DNA of 64,000 nucleotides, taken from assembly GCF_022601685.1 (NCBI RefSeq), contig NZ_JAKUML010000003.1:1-64000 (forward strand), read 5' to 3'. Below, piece by piece: positions 27,717-35,989 of this stretch. Position 1 is the stretch's first letter. Each line of letters begins with the position of its first letter. The notes beneath the pieces are model-generated. The model searched no databases. It worked only from the letters and a program-made list of their open reading frames with translations, and had not been told where the DNA came from. The position numbers and the translations under genes were made by a program. This stretch comes from Acinetobacter sedimenti. GTDB taxonomy: Bacteria > Pseudomonadota > Gammaproteobacteria > Pseudomonadales > Moraxellaceae.

Positions 27717-28142
27717 GTGGGGGTGAATACACAACTTGCACGGCTATGCTATGCAAGTAAAACGGTCAAGGATGAGGATGAAATCCGTCAAGATTTGATG
27801 GACATTCTATCTGAGGCAGTTGATTTCAATGGCAGACATCAGGTGTATGGTGTGCTCTATTACGGCAATGGTATGTTTTTTCAATGTCTTGAAGGCGACA
27901 CTGAAATTGTTAATCCATTATTTTATGAAAAAATCACCAAAGACCCACGCCATAGTGATGTGATTTTATTGGATTTATCCGATATTGATTATATTCGTTT
28001 TGGGACGTGGCATATGAAATATGCACCTTTTGATAAAGCCATGCTTCGCTTCTTTAATGATCGTGGGATTGCCGAATTTGACCCTTATGTGTTGCAGGAT
28101 CAACGTCTTGAAGACTTTATTGATTATTTATTAAAGCTTTGA
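27717..28142 (+). CDS. BLUF-domain blue-light photoreceptor (BlsA-like)
   Basis: A 141-residue single-domain BLUF protein that should bind FAD and sense blue light. All key residues are present: Tyr12 (LCYAS), Asn38 (DFNGR), Gln56 (FFQCLEG), Trp98 and Met100 (WHMKY), plus KDPRH. The rest is the short two-helix C-terminal cap seen in BlsA of Acinetobacter baumannii, which has no enzymatic output domain and acts through partner regulators. GGAG at 27705-27708 sits 8 nt before the GTG at 27717, chosen as start over the TTG at 27690. It is monocistronic, with a terminator behind, convergent with acr1. Confidence 0.9.
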   Translation: MGVNTQLARLCYASKTVKDEDEIRQDLMDILSEAVDFNGRHQVYGVLYYGNGMFFQCLEGDTEIVNPLFYEKITKDPRHSDVILLDLSDIDYIRFGTWHMKYAPFDKAMLRFFNDRGIAEFDPYVLQDQRLEDFIDYLLKL

Positions 28143-28168
28143 AGCAAAGAAGTGCATTCCCAATGCAA

Positions 28169-28196
28169 AAAAAGACCATCCGAAGATGGTCTTTTT
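28169..28196. terminator. bidirectional terminator between the BLUF gene and acr1
   Basis: AAAAAGACCATC (28169-28180) pairs with GATGGTCTTTTT (28185-28196) around the tetraloop CGAA, which reads TTCG on the minus strand. It ends both convergent genes. Confidence 0.85.
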
Positions 28197-28218
28197 CAAT
28201 TTTACAGCGTAGTGCAGA

Positions 28219-29106
28219 TTACCAGTGTTCACCTGGGAATAAGCGTGCATACGCTTTTTGCATAATGTTCAATTTTTCCTGCTTGCCGACAGATGCCGTA
28301 GAGCTTGGGAATAGGTTGTAACCAATTGACATCAAGACATTGTTGACGTTCGGCGCAACTGCATACGTGATTGAAGCCAAGCGACCAAGATTGGTAGCGA
28401 TCTTCTTCGGACGTTTTACGATCGCATAAGCAATTAAATCAGCTGCTTGCTCTGGTGAAAGCGTAGGTACGTAGTTGTACATTTTGGTTGGTGCAATCAT
28501 TGGTGTACGAACCAATGGCATATAGATCGACGTTAATGCAATCTTGTGTGATAACGCTTCAGCAGATAAACAACGGCTAAACGCATCGAGTGCAGCTTTT
28601 GATGCAACGTATGCAGAGAAGCGAGTTGCATTCGCCAATACACCGATTGAGCTGATGTTGATAATTTGACCTTGCTTACGTGCCATCATGTCAGGCAATA
28701 AGTTCAAGACCAAACGTACAGCACCGAAGTAGTTGAGTTGCATGGTACGTTCAAAGTCATGGAAACGATCTACCGACTCATGTACGGCACGGCGAATTGA
28801 GCGACCAGCATTATTGACCAAAATATCAATATGATCAAAAGATGCTTGGATTTCTTTAGAAACTTTGTCAATCGAGTCCATGTCATTGAGATCGCATGGG
28901 AAGACAGAGGCTTGACCACCTTCAGCTTCGATTTCAGCTTTTACTTCGTCGAGTTTTTCTTTGGTACGTGCCATCAAAATGACATGTGCGCCAGCGTTAG
29001 CAAGTTGTTTTGCCGCAGTCAAACCAATACCACTTGATGCGCCAGTGATAATGATATTTTTTCCTTCGACTTTTTTGATCAGTTGTTTTTGCAATCTTGA
29101 GTTCAT
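28219..29106 (-). CDS. acr1: fatty acyl-CoA reductase Acr1 (SDR family)
   Basis: A 295-residue protein of exactly the length of Acinetobacter Acr1, which reduces long-chain acyl-CoA to the fatty aldehyde with NADPH, an early step of wax-ester synthesis. It has TGASSGIG (21-28), NNAGRSIRRAVHES, FHDFERTMQLNYFGAVRLV, and YVASK with Tyr166 and Lys170. From memory, large blocks including SSIGVLANATRFSAYVASKA and the C-terminus YARLFPGEHW match A. baylyi Acr1. The upstream region holds several repeated sites suggesting control by a regulator. Confidence 0.92.
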   Translation of the reverse strand: MNSRLQKQLIKKVEGKNIIITGASSGIGLTAAKQLANAGAHVILMARTKEKLDEVKAEIEAEGGQASVFPCDLNDMDSIDKVSKEIQASFDHIDILVNNAGRSIRRAVHESVDRFHDFERTMQLNYFGAVRLVLNLLPDMMARKQGQIINISSIGVLANATRFSAYVASKAALDAFSRCLSAEALSHKIALTSIYMPLVRTPMIAPTKMYNYVPTLSPEQAADLIAYAIVKRPKKIATNLGRLASITYAVAPNVNNVLMSIGYNLFPSSTASVGKQEKLNIMQKAYARLFPGEHW

Positions 29107-29178
29107 AAATGCGTCCTACAGTTCATACAGTTAAATTCTTGGTGTGTTGTAATGCGCAAGACTCCTGATTGATCATCA

Positions 29179-29214
29179 CAACTTATTCTGTACACATGAT
29201 AGCCAACTTATTCT
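29179..29214. repeat. direct repeat CAACTTATTCT in the acr1 upstream region
   Basis: The 11-mer CAACTTATTCT occurs at 29179-29189 and again at 29204-29214, 25 bp apart, between the acr1 start and the ACTCTAA palindrome. Position and spacing suggest paired protein-binding sites. Confidence 0.5.
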
Positions 29215-29264
29215 AGGTGATCTACTCTAAATATATGAAAAATAATAAATTACATAGAGCGATT

Positions 29265-29283
29265 ACTCTAAACTGGTTAGAGT
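29265..29283. promoter_or_regulatory. palindromic operator candidate ACTCTAA-5 nt-TTAGAGT upstream of acr1
   Basis: Seven-base arms ACTCTAA (29265-29271) and TTAGAGT (29277-29283) surround a 5-nt spacer. Additional half-sites ACTCTA occur at 29224-29229 and 29288-29293. Only acr1 reads leftward from this region, so regulation of acr1 is the natural inference. The interval 29107-29412 holds no gene. Confidence 0.55.
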
Positions 29284-29412
29284 TCCTACTCTATTAATTT
29301 GCTAAATCCTTGAGCTAATGTCAATTAATCTCTTGGAAATTTGATCAAAGATCCATCTTTATTTGTAAAAAAAATTGTAAAAACTTGCTGAACAATGAAT
29401 ATTCGATTTGGA

Positions 29413-30492
29413 TTACTCGATTTGATAAAAATTCTTGGCATTTTGATGGAAGATTTTAAACATCGCATCCTCGCCATAAGGTTGAGTCATCTCGATGTAA
29501 GCGGCAATGATTTCGGTTAAATCTGCGCTAGGTTTATCCATTGGAAAGTTAGATGCGAAGACGATACGATCTGTTCCAAATACCTGTACAGCATGGTCAA
29601 TCATTGGTTGTAGCCGTTTGATAATCTGCATTTTCGTGGCTTTTTGCTTTTTAAGATGAAAGTCATGTCCAAGTACAGGCATGAGTAAACCTGAAATTTT
29701 GGCATAGACGTTTTGACATTCTGCAATTGTCGCTAGTTTGACTTTCCATTCTTCAAAGATCGCTTGGCGTGCTTGAGCGCTTTGTCCTGTAGATTTGCCA
29801 ACGGCACCAAATAGTCCAACAGGTGTGCCGAGATGGTCAAGCATGATTTTCGCTTCAGGAAAGCGTTTGGCGAGAGCAGTCACATCATCAAGCTGTGTCG
29901 AGTAGCACCATGCGTCAAAAGTGAGATTTTGACGAACGATCTGCTCAAAGCCTTTCAGGAATTTTTTATCACGGTAAAGTCCTGCTTGATCGCACCACCG
30001 ATAAATACCTTTATCTTCATGAAAAGACGCCATTTTTCGGATACCACGAAACTGCGGACTGGCTTCACGGTGCAGTAGTAATATTTTCTTAAAATCACGT
30101 TTCCTCGGGTCTGCAGTGGCAACGATTGCACCTAACTGGATGTTTTGTTCATCAAAGGGCAGTTGATCGATCCAACGAGTTTCACCGACCACACCAGTAC
30201 CTTTATGGTCATGCCAATTTGCTTCCACATGAACGACACTTTCGACATTAAAATGACCAATGTCTTGCTTATAGTTGCGAGGGAGATACGGCGCAAGTGC
30301 GTGATCGGTAAGCCCTAAGGTGTCAATCAATGGTTTTGGTTTGACTAATCGTAGCAGCCTATCCATAGCACGAGGATAATTTCCCAAAACTTTCACCAAA
30401 TGCTGTGCGGCATGTGGCGTATGGTATGGGTCCCATTGGTGTATATGTGGGTCGATGATGGGGAAATTGAGTTGCATCACTTCCTGTGTCAT
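29413..30492 (-). CDS. amidohydrolase-2 family (metal-dependent hydrolase) protein
   Basis: A 359-residue TIM-barrel protein of the amidohydrolase-2/COG3618 type. The opening IIDPHIHQWDP gives the metal-binding H-x-H, a central VVHVEANWHDHK is a family signature, ILDHLGTPVG-like IMLDHLGTP follows, and RIVFASNFPMDKP carries the late barrel strand. Relatives act on lactones or decarboxylate aromatic acids, and the substrate here is unknown. The first segment reaches typical family length without a signal peptide. It is alone, about 300 bp upstream of acr1 on the same strand. Confidence 0.82.
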   Translation of the reverse strand: MTQEVMQLNFPIIDPHIHQWDPYHTPHAAQHLVKVLGNYPRAMDRLLRLVKPKPLIDTLGLTDHALAPYLPRNYKQDIGHFNVESVVHVEANWHDHKGTGVVGETRWIDQLPFDEQNIQLGAIVATADPRKRDFKKILLLHREASPQFRGIRKMASFHEDKGIYRWCDQAGLYRDKKFLKGFEQIVRQNLTFDAWCYSTQLDDVTALAKRFPEAKIMLDHLGTPVGLFGAVGKSTGQSAQARQAIFEEWKVKLATIAECQNVYAKISGLLMPVLGHDFHLKKQKATKMQIIKRLQPMIDHAVQVFGTDRIVFASNFPMDKPSADLTEIIAAYIEMTQPYGEDAMFKIFHQNAKNFYQIE

Positions 30493-30606
30493 GGCTTTGC
30501 CTATTTATCTATCGTCCTGATTAATTCACTATAAACCTGAAATGATGATGAATAAAATGATTCGATTCACATTGCGATTATGAATACTGTTCATATTGAG
30601 AAAGCG

Positions 30607-30694
30607 CTTAGAAAAAGTTAGTTTAGAAATAACTGTCTTGGAAAAAGCCATTTTAGGAAACCATCTTAGAAAAAGCCGTCTTGGAAATATGTTG
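30607..30694. repeat. degenerate 15-nt tandem repeats (CTTAGAAAAAGCCGT-like)
   Basis: About six imperfect units follow one another: CTTAGAAAAAGTTAGT, TTAGAAATAACTGT, CTTGGAAAAAGCCATTT, TAGGAAACCAT, CTTAGAAAAAGCCGT and CTTGGAAATATGTTG. They lie between the divergent amidohydrolase gene and the ettA promoter and encode nothing obvious. Confidence 0.6.
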
Positions 30695-30728
30695 TTTCGG
30701 GATTATCTGCGAGCAATGATGAACTTTG

Positions 30729-30758
30729 TTTTCACTTCACGGCGATTTCTCCTATAAT
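30729..30758 (+). promoter_or_regulatory. promoter of the ettA leader
   Basis: A perfect -10 box TATAAT (30753-30758) is preceded at 18 bp by TTTTCA (30729-30734). Transcription would start near 30765, about 200 nt before the ettA start codon. Confidence 0.6.
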
Positions 30759-30764
30759 AGTCGG

Positions 30765-30902
30765 CATTTATGTGTCGCCGTTCTATAGTCAGAGAACTTA
30801 GATCCTGCTACAGCGTTAACCTCGTTCGAAGTACTACATGTACACCTTCACACGGTTGCCTTGTATCAGGATTAATTTCTTCGACTATCGTCAAGTTTTT
30901 TT
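30765..30902 (+). ncRNA. structured leader RNA or independent small RNA before ettA
   Basis: Three nested pairings can be drawn: ATAGTC (30785-30790) with GACTAT (30883-30888), ATCCTGCTAC (30802-30811) with GTATCAGGAT (30863-30872, one mismatch), and a GTAC/GTAC hairpin at 30831-30843. A U tract follows at 30896-30902. The long rod with internal loops and U tract could be an attenuator-like leader or a free small RNA. I do not match it to a named family. Confidence 0.35.
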
Positions 30903-30962
30903 AATGTGTGATGGAAACTAAAATCACCAACGGCATGAGTTGAACAACTTTAGGAGTCCTAC

Positions 30963-32624
30963 GTGGCCCAATATATTTACACGATGAATCGTGTGTCCAA
31001 GATGGTTCCACCAAAGCGTGAAATCCTCAAAAATATTTCCCTGTCATTTTTCCCTGGTGCCAAGATTGGTGTACTCGGTCTAAACGGTGCGGGTAAATCA
31101 ACCTTGCTTCGCATCATGGCTGGTGTCGATAAAGACTTCTCTGGTGAAGCACGTGCGCAAACTGGCATTAAAATTGGCTATCTTGAGCAAGAGCCACCGC
31201 TAGACCCAAGCAAAGATGTACGTGGTAATGTCGAAGATGGTTTGCGTGAACCACTTGATGCGTTGGCACGTCTTGACGAAGTATTCGCTGAATATGCTGC
31301 AGAAGATGCAGACTTTGATGCGCTTGCCAAAGAGCAAGAGAAGCTCGAAGGCATTATCCAAGCATGGGATGCACATAACCTGAATAATCAACTTGAACAA
31401 GCCGCTGATGCGCTACGCCTACCTGCGTGGGATGCGGATGTGAGTTTGCTTTCAGGTGGTGAGCGCCGTCGTGTTGCACTGTGTCGTTTGCTCTTGTCGA
31501 AGCCTGATATGTTGCTTCTTGACGAACCGACTAACCATTTGGACGCAGAATCTGTTGCATGGCTTGAACGCTTCTTGAAAGATTTCCAAGGTACGATCGT
31601 GGCGATTACCCATGACCGTTATTTCTTGGATAATGTGGCGGAGTGGATTCTCGAGCTTGACCGTGGACATGGTATTCCATATCAAGGTAACTATACCGCT
31701 TGGCTTGAGCAGAAGAATGCACGCCTAGAGCAAGAGCAGAAGCAAGAAGAGTCGTTCGCCAAAGCCTTGAAAAAGGAATTGGAATGGGTGCGTCAGAATG
31801 CTAAAGGTCAGCAGAAGAAGAATAAAGCGCGTATGGAGCGTTTCGAGGAACTGAACTCGAAAGAATTCCAAGAGCGTAATGAAACCTCTGAAATTTACAT
31901 TCCACCAGGTCCTCGTCTTGGTAACAAAGTGGTTGAAGTGAATAACATCAGCAAATCCTTTGATGGGCGTTTGTTGTATGAAAACTTGAGCTTTACCGTA
32001 CCGCCAGCAGCGATCGTTGGTATCGTTGGTCCAAACGGTGCGGGTAAAACCACATTATTCCGTATGATGACTGAAGAACAACAGCCTGATACAGGGACTG
32101 TGACGCTCGGTGAATCAGTCAAAGTGGCGTATGTTGGTCAGATTCGTGACACTTTGGATAACAACAAAACCGTGTGGGAAGAAGTTTCTGGCGGTTTGGA
32201 TATTCTCAAAGTCGGCGATTATGAAATTGCTTCACGTGCTTATATCGGACGCTTTAACTTCAAAGGTCAAGATCAGCAGAAGCGTGTCGGCGAGCTATCA
32301 GGTGGTGAGCGTAACCGTTTGCAATTGGCGAAGATTCTACAGCAAGGTGCCAATGTCATCTTACTCGATGAACCGTCGAATGACTTGGACGTGGAAACAT
32401 TACGTGCGTTAGAAGATGCGATTTTAGTTTTCCCAGGTACAGTCATGGTCGTTTCGCATGATCGTTGGTTCCTTGACCGTATTGCGACACACATTTTGTC
32501 TTTTGAAAATGATGAACCTGAATTCTACGACGGCAACTATACTGAGTATGAAGCTTATCGTAAGAAGAAACTTGGTGATGAAGCACGTCCAACACGTGCT
32601 AAGTACAAGAAAATCAGTGGGTAA
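30963..32624 (+). CDS. ettA: energy-dependent translational throttle protein EttA (ABC-F)
   Basis: A 553-residue soluble ABC-F ATPase with two nucleotide-binding domains: Walker A GLNGAGKST and GPNGAGKTT, signatures LSGGERRR and LSGGERNR, Walker B LLLDEPTNHLD and ILLDEPSNDLD. The linker (about 245-320) is long and charged, as in the tRNA-contacting PtIM region. EttA binds the ribosomal E site and tunes elongation to ATP/ADP. The start codon is GTG at 30963 with AGGAG upstream. A long leader precedes it and a terminator follows. Confidence 0.95.
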   Translation: MAQYIYTMNRVSKMVPPKREILKNISLSFFPGAKIGVLGLNGAGKSTLLRIMAGVDKDFSGEARAQTGIKIGYLEQEPPLDPSKDVRGNVEDGLREPLDALARLDEVFAEYAAEDADFDALAKEQEKLEGIIQAWDAHNLNNQLEQAADALRLPAWDADVSLLSGGERRRVALCRLLLSKPDMLLLDEPTNHLDAESVAWLERFLKDFQGTIVAITHDRYFLDNVAEWILELDRGHGIPYQGNYTAWLEQKNARLEQEQKQEESFAKALKKELEWVRQNAKGQQKKNKARMERFEELNSKEFQERNETSEIYIPPGPRLGNKVVEVNNISKSFDGRLLYENLSFTVPPAAIVGIVGPNGAGKTTLFRMMTEEQQPDTGTVTLGESVKVAYVGQIRDTLDNNKTVWEEVSGGLDILKVGDYEIASRAYIGRFNFKGQDQQKRVGELSGGERNRLQLAKILQQGANVILLDEPSNDLDVETLRALEDAILVFPGTVMVVSHDRWFLDRIATHILSFENDEPEFYDGNYTEYEAYRKKKLGDEARPTRAKYKKISG

Positions 32625-32635
32625 ATACTAATTTC

Positions 32636-32665
32636 AAAAAACCGCATCAAGTGATGCGGTTTTTT
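32636..32665 (+). terminator. intrinsic terminator of ettA
   Basis: AAAAAACCGCATCA (32636-32649) pairs with TGATGCGGTTTTTT (32652-32665), ending in a U run directly after the ettA stop. Confidence 0.88.
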
Positions 32666-32766
32666 GATTGGAAGGTTAAGTTAATCTAGGATCAGATAAA
32701 AAGCAGAATCTTTTAGGTAAGTTCTTGCTGTTTATACGCATAAGTCGGGATTAACCTTCGGTTCGA

Positions 32767-32904
32767 CCTACTTTCCTTTCGGGGAAAGTAGGCAAAGCCA
32801 TTTTGTCAGTCGCAAACTCGGGCATATATCAAAATCAATCTGACACCTTGAAGAACGTCACTTTACCAACAATGTCCTGTCCTCGAACAATGCGACTGAC
32901 GTTC
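32767..32904. repeat. inverted-repeat-rich element, possibly an interspersed repeat
   Basis: A perfect hairpin CCTACTTTCC/GGAAAGTAGG (32767-32776 with 32783-32792) is followed by GTCAGTCGC (32805-32813) pairing at distance with GCGACTGAC (32892-32900), and GAACGTCA (32853-32860) with TGACGTTC (32897-32904). No credible ORF is present. The density of inverted repeats in one short gap suggests a REP- or MITE-like unit. Copy number cannot be judged here. Confidence 0.5.
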
Positions 32905-32948
32905 CCACGTATCAGATAATATTTACTCGTCGTATAACAAACTAAGAT

Positions 32949-33491
32949 TTATTCAGCCAACGCAATTTCAATCGCTTCTAAAAGACGTGGGTCTTCGGCA
33001 GTAATGTCAGGTGCAAAACGTGCGATGACTTCACCACGACGATTGACAAGAAATTTTTCAAAATTCCATAGCACTTCAGGTTTTGGATTAGGTGTTAAAC
33101 CATATTCCACCAGATCATCCCACCACGGTCCTTCGCCGATACGCTCAGGTTGAGTTTCAATCAATGCTTGATACAACGGATGTTTATCATCACCTGCAAC
33201 AGAAATTTTTGAAAATAACGGAAACGTCACATCATAACTGACAGAACAAAACTCTTGAATCTCTGCATCGCTACCGGGTTCTTGTTCGAGAAAGTTATTG
33301 GCAGGGAAGCCTAAAATTTCTAAACCTTCTGCTTTTTTTAAACGATATAGTTTTTCCAAAGCTTCATATTGTGGCGTTAGACCACACTTCGAAGCGACAT
33401 TGACGATCAACGCCACTTTGCCTTGATAATCTGCAAGCGTTGCAGTCGCACCACCCATTTTCTGAAAAGCGATGTTTTGAATCGTACTCAT
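32949..33491 (-). CDS. glutathione peroxidase family protein (thiol peroxidase)
   Basis: A 180-residue GPx-like protein. The peroxidatic Cys36 lies in NVASKCGLTPQY (Cys, not selenocysteine), and WNFEKFL (143-149) supplies the conserved Trp-Asn pair. In the second motif the usual FPCNQF is FPANNF, so one candidate resolving Cys is missing; Cys82 remains. Bacterial Cys-type members usually take electrons from thioredoxin. It follows a lipoprotein gene by about 100 bp on the same strand. Confidence 0.9.
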   Translation of the reverse strand: MSTIQNIAFQKMGGATATLADYQGKVALIVNVASKCGLTPQYEALEKLYRLKKAEGLEILGFPANNFLEQEPGSDAEIQEFCSVSYDVTFPLFSKISVAGDDKHPLYQALIETQPERIGEGPWWDDLVEYGLTPNPKPEVLWNFEKFLVNRRGEVIARFAPDITAEDPRLLEAIEIALAE

Positions 33492-33590
33492 CTCGTGCTC
33501 ATTCCATGATGTTGGTCAATGAAGTGAAACCATCACAAGGTGTGATGACTTCATCTTCAACACAATATCTTCAATGCAAATTCTTTATGA

Positions 33591-34214
33591 TTATTGTGCT
33601 GCTTCTACAGGTGCAGTTTCAGTATTTGCAGCTTCTGCACTTGGTGCTGCAGTTTCAGCACCTTGAGCTACCGCGCTGTTTGCACCTTCAATTTTGGCAT
33701 AGATCGCTTGGCTCAGCGTAATTAGCTCTTGCTGTGCTTTCATGGCTTTTTCTTGTAATGGTTTTACTTTTTCAATATCAAGCTTTTCAGGATCAGTTTG
33801 GATCACAACTTCACTCATTTCAATGCTGATCAAGCTATTTTCAATCATTTTTTCACGAAGTTCATTGGCTTCCGAGCTCTTTAATTCGATTGCACGAAGT
33901 TCTTTGTTACTTGTTTCAACAAAAGCTTTGAGCTCTGGAAAAAGTTTGTCAATTTCAGCTTTGTTTTTCTCTTGCATCGCAGCTTCCATACGTTGTCCAA
34001 GCTCACGAGATTTTGGCTCTTGTGTTGCACCGTAGGCTTGCAGTTTATCAATGTCGGCTTGGATATCCGTTGGATTATCTGTTGATAGTTTTGCAGGCTT
34101 AGCCACTTGCGCAGTCGCAGCACTTTCACCTTGTTTTACTTCGGTAACTGGTTTTGAACATGCGGTAAAAGCTGCCATTGAAGCGACTAAAGCAAGTAAT
34201 GTTAATTTTTTCAT
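33591..34214 (-). CDS. lipoprotein of unknown function
   Basis: A lipoprotein of about 207 residues with a lipobox in LVASMAAFTACS (Cys close to residue 19). The mature part is almost entirely helical and coiled-coil-like, rich in Glu, Lys and Ala (LEAAMQEKNKAEIDKLFPELKAF, broken into several helices), and ends in an Ala/Glu/Pro tail. No known domain seen. Start at 34214 follows GGAT at proper spacing; 34226 is an alternative. Probably tethered to the outer membrane, facing the periplasm. Confidence 0.72.
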   Translation of the reverse strand: MKKLTLLALVASMAAFTACSKPVTEVKQGESAATAQVAKPAKLSTDNPTDIQADIDKLQAYGATQEPKSRELGQRMEAAMQEKNKAEIDKLFPELKAFVETSNKELRAIELKSSEANELREKMIENSLISIEMSEVVIQTDPEKLDIEKVKPLQEKAMKAQQELITLSQAIYAKIEGANSAVAQGAETAAPSAEAANTETAPVEAAQ

Positions 34215-34450
34215 TTGTTTATCCATATATTTGATCTAATTGATCATCTTGTCGTGGGTTGGCTGTATCAAAGATCGTGCAAAACAAGAACTCGATACAG
34301 CATGTTTAAGATGCGGTTACTATATCTGAAAGTAGATCAAACTTACGAATACTATTTGCATCGTTTTGCTGTGAATACGTTAACTTTATATTTACTTTGG
34401 TCACAGCGGTGCCAATAATGTCTATCTGAAATTTTAGTTGTTTGTTTATT

Positions 34451-35344
34451 ATGTCTTCAGCCGACCACAGCTCATTAATGTTACATCGCTATGTCTACTT
34501 ATTGCCTCTGACAGCGGTCTTGGTTTGGGCGGTCAATATCGTGGTTACACGTTATGCCGTGGATTTGATTTCACCGATCAGTATTAGTTTTTATCGGTGG
34601 TTGATTGCTTTAGTTGTGCTAACACCATTTTGTTTACCCAAAGTCATTCGGCGCTGGGTTGATGTTCGTCCGCATTTACTACGCTTAGCTGTACTCGGCT
34701 TCTTTGGTATGGTGTGCTATCAGGGTTTGGCATATACCGCAGCGCATTATACGACAGCCACCAATATGGGCATTATCAATGCCTTTATTCCAATTTTCTC
34801 GATTCTGCTTAGTCTAGTGGTGTTGCAGATTCGCACAAGTGCGATGGCGTTGTTTGGTTCGATGATTTCGATCATTGGATTAGGGTACTTAGTGACGCAA
34901 GGGAATATTCAGCAATTGCTTCATGGGCAACATATTATTGGTGATTTGCTGATGATATTGGCGGTGATGTTGTATGCAGGCTATGGCGTGTTGTTGCAAC
35001 ATTGGAAGATTGCCTTGCCACTATCCATCATGTTGTACATGCAGATTTGTTTTGCGGTCGTGTTGCATCTACCATTTCTTTTGTACTTCGGCTTAGATGC
35101 TTTGAATGCGTCAAACCTTCCGCCTGTGCTCTACGCCGCACTTTTTCCATCTATAGTTGCGCCATTGGTATGGATGATGTCGATCCAAGCTTTAGGTTCG
35201 AATAAAAGCAGTGTATTTCTCAATTTGGCACCGATTTTCACCGCCATTATTGCCTATATTTTTCTCAAAGAACAATGGACAACGTATCACTCTATTGGCG
35301 GTATCCTGGTCTTGGTAGGGATTTTATTGGTACAGAAAAAGTGA
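34451..35344 (+). CDS. EamA/DMT-family transporter (10 helices)
   Basis: A protein of about 297 residues with two EamA repeats. Each begins with typical stretches (LTAVLVWAVNIVVTRYAVDLI in parts, then LLMILAVMLYAGYGVLLQHW) and each ends in helices with Pro/Gly kinks, as in ...IAYIFLKEQWTTYHSIGG. Members export metabolites such as amino acids or drugs; no substrate can be assigned. The ATG at 34451 is preferred over TTG at 34442. It converges with tsaC across a hairpin. Confidence 0.85.
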   Translation: MSSADHSSLMLHRYVYLLPLTAVLVWAVNIVVTRYAVDLISPISISFYRWLIALVVLTPFCLPKVIRRWVDVRPHLLRLAVLGFFGMVCYQGLAYTAAHYTTATNMGIINAFIPIFSILLSLVVLQIRTSAMALFGSMISIIGLGYLVTQGNIQQLLHGQHIIGDLLMILAVMLYAGYGVLLQHWKIALPLSIMLYMQICFAVVLHLPFLLYFGLDALNASNLPPVLYAALFPSIVAPLVWMMSIQALGSNKSSVFLNLAPIFTAIIAYIFLKEQWTTYHSIGGILVLVGILLVQKK

Positions 35345-35345
35345 A

Positions 35346-35374
35346 TTAGAAAGGTTGAAAATACCTTTTTCTAA
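35346..35374. terminator. hairpin at the convergent ends of the EamA gene and tsaC
   Basis: TTAGAAAGGT (35346-35355) pairs with ACCTTTTTCTAA (35363-35374, two extra T bulged) around a 7-nt loop. It overlaps the tsaC stop and follows the transporter stop at once. Confidence 0.5.
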
Positions 35375-35940
35375 GCGCGTATCACTTGTCCAGTCACTGC
35401 ATCAACAATACGACTTGGCTCAGGACTATCGCCTAATTCACCTGATAAAATTGCGACTTGATCAGAGAAATATTTTTGTACTTCAGATGCGCTTATCGCA
35501 GGAGAAAGTCCCGCAGGATTGGCACTGGTTGATACGACAAAATCATTTAAGCTTCGGCAAAGCTGTTGGCAGAGTGGGTGATTGGTGACACGAATCGCAA
35601 CACGATCATGATCACCATAAATCCACGCAGGAATCTCACTATTGATCGGCAATAGCCAAGTATAAGCACGTTGATTTTGGGCTGATTTTTCCCATGATGC
35701 GATGATTTGATTACGTATCGTTGTATCAAGATCGGCAAGTAATGGCTCAACACGGTCAATATTTTCACTGAGTAGAATGACGCCTTTTTCGATCGGGCGT
35801 TGTTTCAGTTTGAGAATCTTTCGAAAAGCATCTTCTTGGCGTGGATCACAGCCCAATCCCCAAACCGCCTCAGTCGGGTAGGCGAGGACATCGCCTTGTT
35901 TTAAGGTGTATATGGCTTGTTCAAGATTGATAGTTTGCAT
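35371..35940 (-). CDS. tsaC: threonylcarbamoyl-AMP synthase TsaC
   Basis: A 189-residue Sua5/YciO/YrdC-domain protein, the length of the short bacterial TsaC form. It makes threonylcarbamoyl-AMP from Thr, bicarbonate and ATP for the t6A37 tRNA modification. Motifs are LAYPTEAVWGLGCDP, LKLKQRP with the substrate-binding Lys/Arg, and VVSTSANPAG. It follows dprA by 49 bp, the gene order found in many Gammaproteobacteria. ATG at 35940 is chosen over GTG at 35949. Confidence 0.92.
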   Translation of the reverse strand: MQTINLEQAIYTLKQGDVLAYPTEAVWGLGCDPRQEDAFRKILKLKQRPIEKGVILLSENIDRVEPLLADLDTTIRNQIIASWEKSAQNQRAYTWLLPINSEIPAWIYGDHDRVAIRVTNHPLCQQLCRSLNDFVVSTSANPAGLSPAISASEVQKYFSDQVAILSGELGDSPEPSRIVDAVTGQVIRA

Positions 35941-35989
35941 AGTTCGCACAAGAAGTAAAAGTACTTTCGGTTAGCGCACAATATAGGCG

